Position numbers and translations under genes: made by a program. This document shows, piece by piece, positions 1 through 6,910 of a stretch of DNA of 11,324 nt. Position 1 is the stretch's first letter. Each line of letters begins with the position of its first letter. Under the pieces are notes generated by a model, which was not told where the DNA came from, did not search any database, and was given only the letters and a program-made list of their open reading frames with translations. Origin of the DNA: an uncultured Duganella sp. (GTDB lineage Bacteria; Pseudomonadota; Gammaproteobacteria; Burkholderiales; Burkholderiaceae); contig CAMLSG010000181.1 in NCBI GenBank assembly GCA_946482635.1, forward strand, positions 1 to 11,324, read 5' to 3'.

Positions 1-1952
1 GTCGCCTGCTGCTTCATCTGCTCGCGCGCCACCGGCATATTCACCTGCAGCTGCGCCAGCAGGTGCGGGTCGATCGGATAATTGTCCAGCACTACCTTGC
101 CGGTCTGGCGCGCCTGGTTCAGGGAGCCAAGCAGCATGTTTTCCAGTTCGCCACCGAGGTTAAAGGCCAGCATCTCGGTCCTCTGTCCGAACAGGCCGGA
201 CACGATCTGGCGCCGCAACGCGCAGCGCACTTCGGCCGCCAGCAGGATCGGGTCCTTGGTGGTTTCCGAGGAATCCAGCAAGGTCGTCGCGATCGGCACG
301 ATATCCTTCAGCGACACCGACTCCTGCAGCAGCACGCGGAACACGCGCAGCAACTGGGTATGGGTCAGCGCCTTGTCCAGCGAACCGGCCAGCTTGGGCG
401 ACAACGCGGTCAGGCGCTCCATCAGCGCAGCAACGTCTTCATGGCGGAACAGCTCCGGCAAATATTCGCGGATCAGCTTCGACACATGGGTCGCGATGGC
501 GCTTGGCGCTTCCACCACCTGGTAGCCCAGGCCCAGAGCATGCGCCTTGTCCTTGGTTTCGATCCACGTCACAGGCATGCCGTAGGCCGGCTCCACGCCC
601 GGAATGCCATCGATCTGGCCGTATACGTTCGGCGATGGAATCGCCATCAGCTTGTCGGCAAACACTTCGGCCACCGCTATCGTGGAGCCGCCCAGCACTA
701 CAGCATACTGGGTCGGCTTCAGCCCCAGGTCGTCGCGCACATTAATCTGCGGCAGCACCATGCCCATCGCCTCCGACAGGCTTTGGCGCACGCCGCGCAG
801 GCGCTTGGTCAGCACTTCCCCATGCGCCTTGTCGATCATGCCCACCAGCTTGTATCCCAGCGAAACCTGCAGCGGCTGCACCACGGGCAGCGATTGCCAT
901 TCCAGCTCCGGCACCTTCTCTTCCCGCAGCGCGGCCTCGATAGCCGCGATATTGTCGACCACCGGCGCCCCCTGGCGCTGGTACAGGCGCCAGCCCACAT
1001 AGCCCAGCACCGCGGCGAACGTCAGGAAGCTTAGTTTCGGCATGCCCGGCACCAGGCCGATGATCACCATCACCGCCGCAGCACTGAACAGCACATTCGG
1101 CGACGCCAGCAACTGCTGGCCGACCTGGGATTCGAAATCGGCGCCTTCGGTTTCGGACACACGGGTGACAATGATTGCAGCGGCAGCCGACAGCAGCAGC
1201 GCCGGGATCTGCGCCACCAGGCCGTCACCGATGGTCAGCAGCGCATACTGCTTGAACGCATCGCCAAAGCTCATGTCCTGCATCACGGTGCCGATGGCGA
1301 CGCCGCCGACGATATTGATGATCAGGATCAGGATCGACGCGATCGCATCGCCGCGCACGAACTTGGCGGCGCCGTCCATGGCGCCGTAGAAGTCAGCTTC
1401 CGTCGCCACTTCCTTGCGGCGCTGGACCGCCTTTTCCTGGTTGATCAGGCCCGCATTCAGGTCGGCGTCGATCGCCATCTGCTTGCCCGGCAAGGCATCC
1501 AGGGTGAAACGCGCAGACACTTCGGAAATACGCTCGGCGCCCTTGGTCACCACGGCGAAGTTGATGATCATCAGGATCACGAACACCACCATGCCGACCA
1601 CGTAATTGCCGCCAATGACCACCTGGCCGAAGGCTTCGATCACCTTACCGGCTGCATCCGTGCCCTGGTGGCCATGCAGCAGCACCACGCGGGTCGAGGC
1701 CACGTTCAGCGTCAGCCGCATCAGCGTGGTGGCCAGGATCACCGTCGGGAACACCGAGAAGTCCAGCGGACGCTTGGCGTTCACGCTGACCAGGATCACG
1801 ATCAGCGCCAGCACGATATTGAATGTGAACAGGACGTCCAGCAGGATAGGCGGCAATGGCAGGATGATCATCGCCAGGATCGCCAGCAGGAATACCGGCG
1901 TGGCGAGTTTGTGGCGTCCCGCTTCTGCGAACAAGCCCTTCAGGAAATTCAT
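1..1952 (-). CDS. flhA: FlhA, flagellar export gate protein (3' end cut by window edge)
   Basis: FlhA is the large inner-membrane export-gate protein. It forms a nonameric ring that docks chaperone-substrate complexes and couples proton flow to secretion. Reading the minus strand from the ATG at 1952 gives 650 codons before the window ends. Typical FlhA is about 690-700 aa, so some 45 C-terminal residues lie outside. The N-terminal half is hydrophobic with several membrane helices (about 17-38, 42-57, 112-134, 204-224, 238-262, 284-302). The FHIPEP-family signature is clear around residues 137-170, including PGKQMAIDADLNAGLI. Residues matching the Salmonella charged positions R94, R147, R154, D158, K203, D208, D249 and R270 (numbers from memory) are all present at a constant offset of 6: R88, R141, R148, D152, K197, D202, D243, R264. 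The soluble domain starts near residue 330. The start codon overlaps the flhB stop (ATGA), implying translational coupling. Nothing suggests a broken gene. Confidence 0.97.
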   Translation of the reverse strand, partial: MNFLKGLFAEAGRHKLATPVFLLAILAMIILPLPPILLDVLFTFNIVLALIVILVSVNAKRPLDFSVFPTVILATTLMRLTLNVASTRVVLLHGHQGTDAAGKVIEAFGQVVIGGNYVVGMVVFVILMIINFAVVTKGAERISEVSARFTLDALPGKQMAIDADLNAGLINQEKAVQRRKEVATEADFYGAMDGAAKFVRGDAIASILILIINIVGGVAIGTVMQDMSFGDAFKQYALLTIGDGLVAQIPALLLSAAAAIIVTRVSETEGADFESQVGQQLLASPNVLFSAAAVMVIIGLVPGMPKLSFLTFAAVLGYVGWRLYQRQGAPVVDNIAAIEAALREEKVPELEWQSLPVVQPLQVSLGYKLVGMIDKAHGEVLTKRLRGVRQSLSEAMGMVLPQINVRDDLGLKPTQYAVVLGGSTIAVAEVFADKLMAIPSPNVYGQIDGIPGVEPAYGMPVTWIETKDKAHALGLGYQVVEAPSAIATHVSKLIREYLPELFRHEDVAALMERLTALSPKLAGSLDKALTHTQLLRVFRVLLQESVSLKDIVPIATTLLDSSETTKDPILLAAEVRCALRRQIVSGLFGQRTEMLAFNLGGELENMLLGSLNQARQTGKVVLDNYPIDPHLLAQLQVNMPVAREQMKQQA

Positions 1953-3094
1953 GTCGTAACTGCCTCACTCATGGAAGTTGGAACCGGTACCTGCGCCGCT
2001 TCCAGCGGATTGGGCTGCGATGGACGGCGCCCTTCACGGAACGCCTTCAGCTGCAGCACATAATGCAGGACCATGGAAACAGCCTGGTACAACTGCACGG
2101 GAATCTGCTGGTTGACCTGGCTGGTATTGTAAATTGCGCGCGCCAAGGGCGGCAGGGAGAGCACGTCGACGCCGTTCTCCTGCGCCAGCCGCTTGATGTA
2201 CAGCGCCATCTCGTCGACGCCCTTGGCCAGCACGAACGGCGCCTCGGCGCGCTTCTCGTCGTACTTCAGCGCCACCGCGTAGTGCTCCGGATTGACGATC
2301 ACCACGTCGGCGCCCGGCACGATCTTGCGCGCCGCCCGTTCAGCCATCGCGCGCTGCAGCTGGCGGATGCGCTGGCGCACTTCGGGCCGGCCCTCCTGCG
2401 ACTTGTATTCTTCCTTCAGCTCCTGCTTGGACATCTTCTGCTGCTCGGCGAAGAAGTAAGCCTGGGCCGGCACGTCGATGATGGCGAAGATGATGAACAC
2501 GGCCACCATGGCCATTACGCCATTCAGCATCTGGTTGGCGCCGGAGATCATGGCTTCATTCAGGCCCAGCCCCTGCAAGCGCGTGTACTCGTTGACGGTA
2601 CTGGTGCCGATATGGACCAGTACCCAGCCCAGCACCGCCGCCTTGCCGATCGAAACCAGCAGTTCGAAGCCATGCTTCTTGGAGAACAGCCGCCCCAGGT
2701 TGGTCACCGGATTGAAACGCTCGAATTTGGGTTGCAGGTTCTTGGCGCTCATCACCCAGCCGCCCGGCACCATGGCGCCCAGCACGACAAACAGCGGCAC
2801 CACGAACAGGGGGAGCACCATCTTCACCAGCAGCAGTGCGGAGCTGAGCCAGACCGTGCTCATGACGTTTTCCAGGGCGCCCTCGCCTTCCAGCGGCGCA
2901 AAGGCCTGGTGGAAGATTTCGCGGAAGTCCAGCAGGTAGTCCGGCAGCATGAACACGAACAGCTTGAGCGAAACCAGGATGCCGATCGCCGTCGCCAGGT
3001 CGCGCGAACGCACCACCTGGCCTTCCTGGCGGGATTTCTTCAGCTTCTGCGCTGAAGCCTTCTCTGACTTGTCGCCGCCGCTATCGTCAGCCAT
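1949..3094 (-). CDS. flhB: FlhB, export apparatus substrate-specificity switch protein
   Basis: FlhB (381 aa) is an export-gate membrane protein. Its cytoplasmic domain self-cleaves and switches secretion from rod/hook to filament substrates. The N-terminus is charged (KSEKASAQKLKKSRQEGQV), as in the family, followed by four hydrophobic segments at about 36-53, 84-109, 145-163 and 188-208. The linker helix KMSKQELKEEYKSQEGRPEV at 220-239 is typical. The cleavage motif is NPEH at residues 268-271 rather than the usual NPTH, followed by conserved YAVALKYD. The catalytic N-P pair is present, so autocleavage is expected. The C-terminus (residues 360-381) is proline-rich and probably disordered. 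The start overlaps the end of fliR by 8 bases, and the stop overlaps the flhA start. A non-flagellar SctU protein is unlikely because fliE, fliF and fliG are adjacent. Confidence 0.97.
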   Translation of the reverse strand: MADDSGGDKSEKASAQKLKKSRQEGQVVRSRDLATAIGILVSLKLFVFMLPDYLLDFREIFHQAFAPLEGEGALENVMSTVWLSSALLLVKMVLPLFVVPLFVVLGAMVPGGWVMSAKNLQPKFERFNPVTNLGRLFSKKHGFELLVSIGKAAVLGWVLVHIGTSTVNEYTRLQGLGLNEAMISGANQMLNGVMAMVAVFIIFAIIDVPAQAYFFAEQQKMSKQELKEEYKSQEGRPEVRQRIRQLQRAMAERAARKIVPGADVVIVNPEHYAVALKYDEKRAEAPFVLAKGVDEMALYIKRLAQENGVDVLSLPPLARAIYNTSQVNQQIPVQLYQAVSMVLHYVLQLKAFREGRRPSQPNPLEAAQVPVPTSMSEAVTT

Positions 3095-3869
3095 GGGGCA
3101 CCATCTGTTGCTGGATCATGTCGAGCACACGGCTCGACATGCGGATGTAATGCTGCGGAATGAAACGCACCACCTGGCCGAGCATCAGCAGGCCGAAAAT
3201 GGTAATGACCGAAAAGCCCAATGCAAACAGGTTCAATGTCGGCGCCACGCGGTTCAGGAAACCGAAACCAAGCTGCACCACCAGCGCGGAAAACACCACC
3301 GGTATCGCCAGCAGCATGGCAGCCGAGAAAATCCACGCCACATTCCAGGCCACGGTCTGCAACAGCAGCGCCGAATAGCCGCCGCCCAGCGGCCAGGCCT
3401 TGAAGCTTTGCCCGATCACGCCGGCCAGCACCAGGTGGCCGTCAATCGAAAAGAAGATCACGATGGCCAGCATCGACAGCAGCGCCGATACCACGTCGGA
3501 CGAGGTGCCGTTCAGCGGGTCGTTCATCACCGCCATCGAAAAGCCGACCTGGCTCGATACCAGGTAACCCAGCACGCCGATCACCGACATCGAAAAATGG
3601 AATGCCAGCCCGATCGCGCCGCCGATCACCGCCTGCTCCAGCGTCACTGCAATGCCCTGCACCGAAATCGGATCGATGCCCTGCACCACCTGCCCCTGCG
3701 TCACCGGCAGCAGGATAATCGCCAGCACCAGCGACACCAGCAGCCGCACCGTGACCGGCACCATCATCTCGCCCAGCACCGGCGCCATGCTCAGCATGGC
3801 CATGCAGCGCACGAAGGGCCACCAGATTGCCGTCAGCCACACCAGGAGGTTTGCCAGGACCTGTTCCAT
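3087..3869 (-). CDS. fliR: FliR, export gate membrane protein
   Basis: FliR (260 aa, normal family length) assembles with FliP and FliQ into the helical export-gate core that also nucleates the rod. The protein is almost wholly hydrophobic, with about six membrane-inserted segments (roughly 5-28, 38-57, 72-102, 128-150, 168-197, 208-240). Family landmarks include the segment around FSMAVMNDPLNGTSSDVVS (residues 110-128) and the C-terminal NRVAPTLNLFALGF stretch (about 206-220), which matches the conserved NR.AP..N.F..GF of FliR/SctT. The ATG lies 6 bases after the fliQ stop with only a weak ribosome site (GCGAG), so translation is probably coupled to fliQ. It overlaps flhB by 8 bases. In some bacteria FliR is fused to FlhB; here they are separate. 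Confidence 0.96.
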   Translation of the reverse strand: MEQVLANLLVWLTAIWWPFVRCMAMLSMAPVLGEMMVPVTVRLLVSLVLAIILLPVTQGQVVQGIDPISVQGIAVTLEQAVIGGAIGLAFHFSMSVIGVLGYLVSSQVGFSMAVMNDPLNGTSSDVVSALLSMLAIVIFFSIDGHLVLAGVIGQSFKAWPLGGGYSALLLQTVAWNVAWIFSAAMLLAIPVVFSALVVQLGFGFLNRVAPTLNLFALGFSVITIFGLLMLGQVVRFIPQHYIRMSSRVLDMIQQQMVPHG

Positions 3870-3875
3870 GGCTCG

Positions 3876-4148
3876 CTACCCGACCAGTGTTGCCGCGCGC
3901 TGGAAGATCGAGACGCAATAATCCATCAGGTAGCTGGACATCCAGCGCCCGGTCATGACAATGGCCAGCAGGGTTACCAGCAGGCGCGGCAGGAAGCTCA
4001 GCGTCTGCTCATTGATCTGCGTGGCCGCTTGCACCAGTGCCACCAGCAAGCCCGCCACCAGCCCTGGCACCACCAGCACCATGACCATGATCATTACGAT
4101 ATGCAGGGCCTCGACGATCAGGTCGACGGCCACGTCGGGCGTCAGCAT
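3876..4148 (-). CDS. fliQ: FliQ, export gate membrane protein
   Basis: FliQ (90 aa) is the small two-helix gate component, present in four copies around the FliP/FliR core. The start is the ATG at 4148, giving MLTPDVAVDLIVEALHIVM. This reading frame stays open far upstream, but that extension is only the shifted frame of fliP and is not part of the gene. Two hydrophobic hairpin helices lie at about 14-41 and 54-74. The conserved QAATQINEQTLSFLPR motif (residues 40-55) between them is the family signature. A good ribosome site (AGGTGAG, 6 bases before the ATG) overlaps the fliP stop, so fliQ has its own initiation signal as well as possible coupling. The stop is TAG, 6 bases before fliR. Confidence 0.96.
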   Translation of the reverse strand: MLTPDVAVDLIVEALHIVMIMVMVLVVPGLVAGLLVALVQAATQINEQTLSFLPRLLVTLLAIVMTGRWMSSYLMDYCVSIFQRAATLVG

Positions 4149-4154
4149 CTTGCG

Positions 4155-4161
4155 CTCACCT
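4155..4161 (-). promoter_or_regulatory. Ribosome binding site of fliQ
   Basis: AGGTGAG on the minus strand lies 6 bases before the fliQ ATG. It overlaps the fliP TAG stop, so ribosomes finishing fliP are placed directly on it. It fixes the fliQ start within a much longer open frame. Confidence 0.75.
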
Positions 4162-4906
4162 AAAAGGCCTGTATGCTCGTCACGAGCGTATTGACAGTCA
4201 ATGTCCAGCCATCCACCAGCACGAACAGCAGCAGCTTGAACGGCAGCGAAATCACCAGCGGCGACAACATCATCATACCCATTGCCATCAGCACCGACGA
4301 TACCACCAGGTCGATGATCAGGAAGGGAATGAACAGCAGGCAGCCGATCTGGAAAGCGGTTTTCAGTTCCGACAGCACGAATGCGGCCAGCTTGACGGTA
4401 AAGGCGTGGTCGGCCGGATTGGTGATCGCGTCTTCGCCCGCCAGGTGGGCGATCTGCTTGAGCGAAGCCTTGCTGGTCTGGGCCAGCATGAAGCGCGACA
4501 CCGGCTTTTCGGCAATCTTCAGCGCATCCTGCAAGCCGATCTTGTCCTGGTCGTAGGGCACGAAAGCGTCGCGCCAGACCGCGTCGCCGATCGGCTTCAT
4601 GACCAGCAGGGTCAGGATCAGCGCCACGCCGGTGATGATACGGTTGGGCAAGCCCTGCTGCAGGCCGAGGGCCTGGCGCAGCAGCGACAGCACGATGACG
4701 AAACGGGTAAAGCTGGTCATCATCATCACCATGATGGGCAGCAAGCCCAGCAGGGTCATGATGATCAGGATCTGCATCTTCACCGACAGGTCGGTCTTCG
4801 CGCCGGGCACCACCCCGGCCAGCAAATCCTGGGCCCACGCGGGCGCGCAGGCGCATAGCAGCACTGTACCGGCCGCAAGGCCGGGCACCAGGCGGCGCAA
4901 GGTCAT
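4160..4906 (-). CDS. fliP: FliP, export gate membrane protein with signal peptide
   Basis: FliP (248 aa) forms the pentameric core of the export pore with FliR. A cleavable signal peptide is visible: basic MTLRR, a hydrophobic core to about residue 22, and a likely AWA|Q cleavage after residue 26. Signal peptides are characteristic of many FliP proteins. Membrane segments lie at about 44-63, 88-104, 183-206 and 213-240. The conserved TSFTRFVIVLSLLRQALG (residues 64-81) and the methionine-rich MGMMMLSP (209-216) are present. In known FliP structures a methionine-rich loop forms a gasket across the pore. The ATG overlaps the fliN stop (ATGA). No fliO lies upstream, although many primary flagellar systems have this FliP-assembly factor between fliN and fliP. 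Confidence 0.97.
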   Translation of the reverse strand: MTLRRLVPGLAAGTVLLCACAPAWAQDLLAGVVPGAKTDLSVKMQILIIMTLLGLLPIMVMMMTSFTRFVIVLSLLRQALGLQQGLPNRIITGVALILTLLVMKPIGDAVWRDAFVPYDQDKIGLQDALKIAEKPVSRFMLAQTSKASLKQIAHLAGEDAITNPADHAFTVKLAAFVLSELKTAFQIGCLLFIPFLIIDLVVSSVLMAMGMMMLSPLVISLPFKLLLFVLVDGWTLTVNTLVTSIQAF

Positions 4907-5283
4907 GGCGCCATCATGTCGAGGTTCAAACCGTCCAGATCGATGACCTTGAGGCCGTAGTTTTCACCGGCCACCACCACCTCGGCGCGGCCGATTGCGG
5001 TGCCGTTCACCTTGATGGTCAGCGGTTCGCCGGCCAGCATGTCCAGTTCCACCACGCTGTCCGGGCCGATCTGCATCAGGTCCTGCAGCGACAGCCGGGC
5101 CGACCCCACTTCCAGGGTCAGCGTGACGGGAATCTTGCGCATCATGGCAGGCAGGTCGCGCCGGCCGGCACGCGGCGCCGGCACTTCGCTCATATCCTGC
5201 GACACCTGGTCGATGATCATTTCCTCCGACATATCGTCCAGCATGGAATCGTTAGCGCCGTTGGGGTTATTCATCATATTCAT
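4903..5283 (-). CDS. fliN: FliN, C-ring switch protein
   Basis: FliN (126 aa) forms the base of the C ring with FliM and provides the docking site for FliH. The first 45 residues are acidic, methionine-rich and probably flexible. A SpoA domain follows at about 50-118: KIPVTLTLEVGSARLSLQDL, then the IGPDSVVELD strand, GEPLTIKVNG and the VVVAGENYGLKVID end. This is the ordinary FliN pattern. ATG codons occur at residues 1, 3 and 4. I chose the first because it overlaps the fliM stop as ATGA; the true start could be two or three codons later. The stop overlaps the fliP ATG. Confidence 0.96.
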   Translation of the reverse strand: MNMMNNPNGANDSMLDDMSEEMIIDQVSQDMSEVPAPRAGRRDLPAMMRKIPVTLTLEVGSARLSLQDLMQIGPDSVVELDMLAGEPLTIKVNGTAIGRAEVVVAGENYGLKVIDLDGLNLDMMAP

Positions 5284-6134
5284 TCGGAATCTTCAAAAGA
5301 GGTTAAGCAGAGTTTGCCCTTGTGCTCAGTTACCGCAGCTGTAAACAGGCGGGAGTCTTCGAGCATGACGTCTGCCCTGTGCAGGCTGATCGGGATCACA
5401 TCGCCCACACGCAGGTCGAACATGGCGCCCAGCGTGGTCTCCTTGGAAACCAGCCGGCCGCTCAGGCCAACCTGGAGCCGCGCCGCCAGCGGCCCTGGAT
5501 GCTTGTTGCCCTTCTTGCTGGCATCGCGCTCCGGCATCAAGCCGCCCAGCACACTGCCCATGACTTGCTTGTCGAGTGCGAACCAGGCCTTGCCCTGCAA
5601 TTCGCCATCGCTCAGTGAAACGGTAATCACCCAGCTGCCTTTGCCAGGCTGGCTGGCGCTGTTGGCTTTGATGCTTTCTTCTTCGCTAAGTTCCCGGCCG
5701 CCGGCGGGCAGGTTACTTTCAATTCGCGCTGCCAGAATGCTCACCAGCTGTTGCCCCAGCACCACAGCCAGGCGCTCTTCGGTAGCGGTAACTCGCACGG
5801 CCTGTTCGTCAACGACCGTCTCGGCGCGCGTGGCCCGCGCATAACGATAATTCAACACCCCCAGCAGGATTTTGCGCTCAATCGCAAAACCCAGTTGTCC
5901 GGAAGGCGCGGCAAAGCCCAGCCAGCGCTGGCGCGCTTCGCTGCCGTCGAGGCGGCTGAAGGCAACGTCGTCCACCTGGAATGTGCCCCAGTAGCGCCGA
6001 TGCACATTCAGGCGCATGGCCTGGGCCAGGTCTTCGCGCAACTGCGCGGCAAACTCAGGCAGCCGGTGTACCGGCCGCCCCAGCAAGCAAGGGTCAAGTA
6101 CTTCGTATTGCACAGTGCTTTGAGAGGTAGTCAT
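5280..6134 (-). CDS. fliM: Short FliM-type C-ring switch protein (lateral/Flag-2 type)
   Basis: This is the first gene of the leftward operon, immediately upstream of fliN. It encodes 284 aa from the ATG at 6134, against roughly 330 for classical FliM. The clearest domain is a C-terminal SpoA fold at about 215-282 (LAARLQVGLSGRLVSKETTL, GDVIPISLHRADVML, ending KGKLCLTSF). Residues 20-200 correspond by position to the FliM middle domain but are divergent. The N-terminal EIDALL-like CheY-binding motif is not seen, and neither is the GGxG motif of the FliG-binding middle domain; its place appears to be taken by NYRYARATR (95-103). The frame stays open to a TTG at 6236. That 34-codon extension has few G/C third positions and no well-placed ribosome site, so I reject it. 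FliM is called from gene order and the SpoA domain; a SctQ-like protein is the alternative, made unlikely by the flagellar neighbours. Confidence 0.85.
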   Translation of the reverse strand: MTTSQSTVQYEVLDPCLLGRPVHRLPEFAAQLREDLAQAMRLNVHRRYWGTFQVDDVAFSRLDGSEARQRWLGFAAPSGQLGFAIERKILLGVLNYRYARATRAETVVDEQAVRVTATEERLAVVLGQQLVSILAARIESNLPAGGRELSEEESIKANSASQPGKGSWVITVSLSDGELQGKAWFALDKQVMGSVLGGLMPERDASKKGNKHPGPLAARLQVGLSGRLVSKETTLGAMFDLRVGDVIPISLHRADVMLEDSRLFTAAVTEHKGKLCLTSFEDSE

Positions 6135-6292
6135 AGTTGGCCATCCGTCTGCTGCAATCCTATCGCAAAGTTCTGCGCTCAGGATGATCTTGGAAGCGTA
6201 GAATAACTCAAATCCCTCAGTATTGCCATGAATCAAGTACCTCTTTGGTCAAAAAGACTTTACATAAAAGTTTCCAAAGAGTAAGCTTCATT

Positions 6293-6320
6293 ATTGCAAT
6301 GTAACATCAGTTGGTTGCAA
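6293..6320. repeat. Pair of TTGCAA palindromes 21 bases apart
   Basis: TTGCAA, itself a 6-base palindrome, occurs at 6294-6299 (inside the 8-base palindrome ATTGCAAT, 6293-6300) and again at 6315-6320. The 21-base spacing puts both on the same face of the DNA helix, as expected for an operator, but short words recur by chance in AT-rich DNA. Confidence 0.3.
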
Positions 6321-6370
6321 AAACTACCCTTAGTGCATGATTTATAAGAAGTTTTGCGATTTGTAAGCGG

Positions 6371-6399
6371 TTGTTACGGACTCGAAATCGGGTTACACT
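6371..6399 (+). promoter_or_regulatory. Possible sigma-70-like promoter for the fliE operon
   Basis: TTGTTA at 6371-6376 and TACACT at 6394-6399 are separated by exactly 17 bases. Each matches 4 of 6 positions of the housekeeping -35 and -10 consensus. Transcription would start near 6406, leaving a leader of about 118 bases before fliE. This is a visual match only. Confidence 0.4.
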
Positions 6400-6443
6400 G
6401 CATGTTCCCGTACGGCACCATTTAACATTCAGTCTAGATTGTT

Positions 6444-6454
6444 AGTTAGTAACT
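6444..6454. repeat. 11-base palindrome AGTTAGTAACT
   Basis: AGTTA and TAACT are perfect inverted arms around a central G. The site is downstream of the proposed promoter and 70 bases before fliE, so it could be an operator or a leader element. The arms are too short and A/T-rich to be a strong RNA hairpin or terminator. Confidence 0.3.
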
Positions 6455-6513
6455 GGAAGTTAATTGCGTTGCAGTATTGGTAACGAAAATGCGCGCTCTG
6501 GCGCGACCAACCT

Positions 6514-6519
6514 GAGGTG
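6514..6519 (+). promoter_or_regulatory. Ribosome binding site of fliE
   Basis: GAGGTG lies 4 bases before the ATG at 6524. It decides the fliE start, because the same frame is open back to a TTG at 6464 with no comparable signal. Confidence 0.8.
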
Positions 6520-6523
6520 TTTT

Positions 6524-6874
6524 ATGGCAAATGAATTCGCTGGCCTGATCAAGGCCGACCTGGCATCCCTGAACAATGCAGCCGCCGAACTCGCCCAGCA
6601 CGCCAATATCGTCGCGCCTGCCGCGCAGTTCAATGCACCGCAGCCAGGCGCCTCATTCTCCTTCGCCCAAACGATGCAAGACGCGATTGCCGGCGTCAAT
6701 GCACAAGACGTTGATGCTGGTCAAAAGATGGCCGATGTCGATGCCGGCCGCAGCGACGACCTGGTCGGCGCCATGCTTGCCAGCCAGGAAGCCAGCCTGT
6801 CGTTCCAGATGCTGATGCAGGTCCGCAACAAGGTAATGGGCGCGGTCGATGAATTGATCAAGCTTCCGCTGTAA
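6524..6874 (+). CDS. fliE: FliE, MS ring-rod junction protein
   Basis: FliE (116 aa) is a small exported protein that joins the MS ring to the rod; it is exported early and needed for later secretion. The C-terminal part, ASLSFQMLMQVRNKVMGAVDEL (about 89-110), matches the strongly conserved FliE end (SFQ....VRNK....Y.E), and the N-terminal half is variable and alanine-rich as usual. The length is normal. The start is set by GAGGTG at 6514-6519; the in-frame TTG at 6464 would add 20 unconserved residues. It opens the rightward operon, with fliF 36 bases downstream. Unlike in Flag-2 loci, no lafK precedes it. Confidence 0.95.
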   Translation: MANEFAGLIKADLASLNNAAAELAQHANIVAPAAQFNAPQPGASFSFAQTMQDAIAGVNAQDVDAGQKMADVDAGRSDDLVGAMLASQEASLSFQMLMQVRNKVMGAVDELIKLPL

Positions 6875-6910
6875 GCTCTTATATCCGCCTTCCCTCTCGA
6901 AAGACCTGAC

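Larger units (their letters stand above)
6135..6523. other. Divergent intergenic promoter region, no gene
   Basis: This stretch of about 390 bases separates the two operons and should hold promoters for both. It is visibly richer in A/T than the genes and contains no credible coding sequence on either strand. In Flag-2 loci this position is occupied by lafK, and no trace of it is seen. It contains one plausible sigma-70-like promoter toward fliE, two TTGCAA sites 21 bases apart, five GTTAC/GTAAC words and an 11-base palindrome. I did not find a convincing promoter toward fliM, nor a sigma-54 or sigma-28 promoter. Confidence 0.8.

Noticed and set aside
2063..4163. Long plus-strand open frames (330 and 404 codons) opposite flhB, fliR and fliQ
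   Set aside because: They are antisense shadows with very high histidine, glutamine and arginine content and no domains; the minus-strand genes are unambiguous.
3876..4856. 326-codon minus-strand frame that could be read as a long FliQ or a FliP-FliQ fusion
   Set aside because: Only the last 90 codons are FliQ. The rest is the shifted frame of fliP, which is intact in its own frame with its own stop at 4160.
6135..6236. Upstream extension of FliM to a TTG at 6236, containing LSAELCDRI, which faintly resembles a CheY-binding peptide
   Set aside because: Third codon positions are not G/C-biased, the GAGG upstream is too close to the TTG, and the resemblance to LSQxEIDALL is weak.
6409..6427. 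Possible sigma-54 -24 element (CGGCAC)
   Set aside because: There is no GC at the required 10-base spacing downstream.
6454..6467. Possible sigma-54 promoter (TGG...TTGC) upstream of fliE
   Set aside because: The GG and GC elements are one base too close, and the C-A-C after TGG is missing.
6875..6910. Possible regulatory element or terminator between fliE and fliF
   Set aside because: The 36 bases contain no hairpin or T-run; it is just a short operon spacer.
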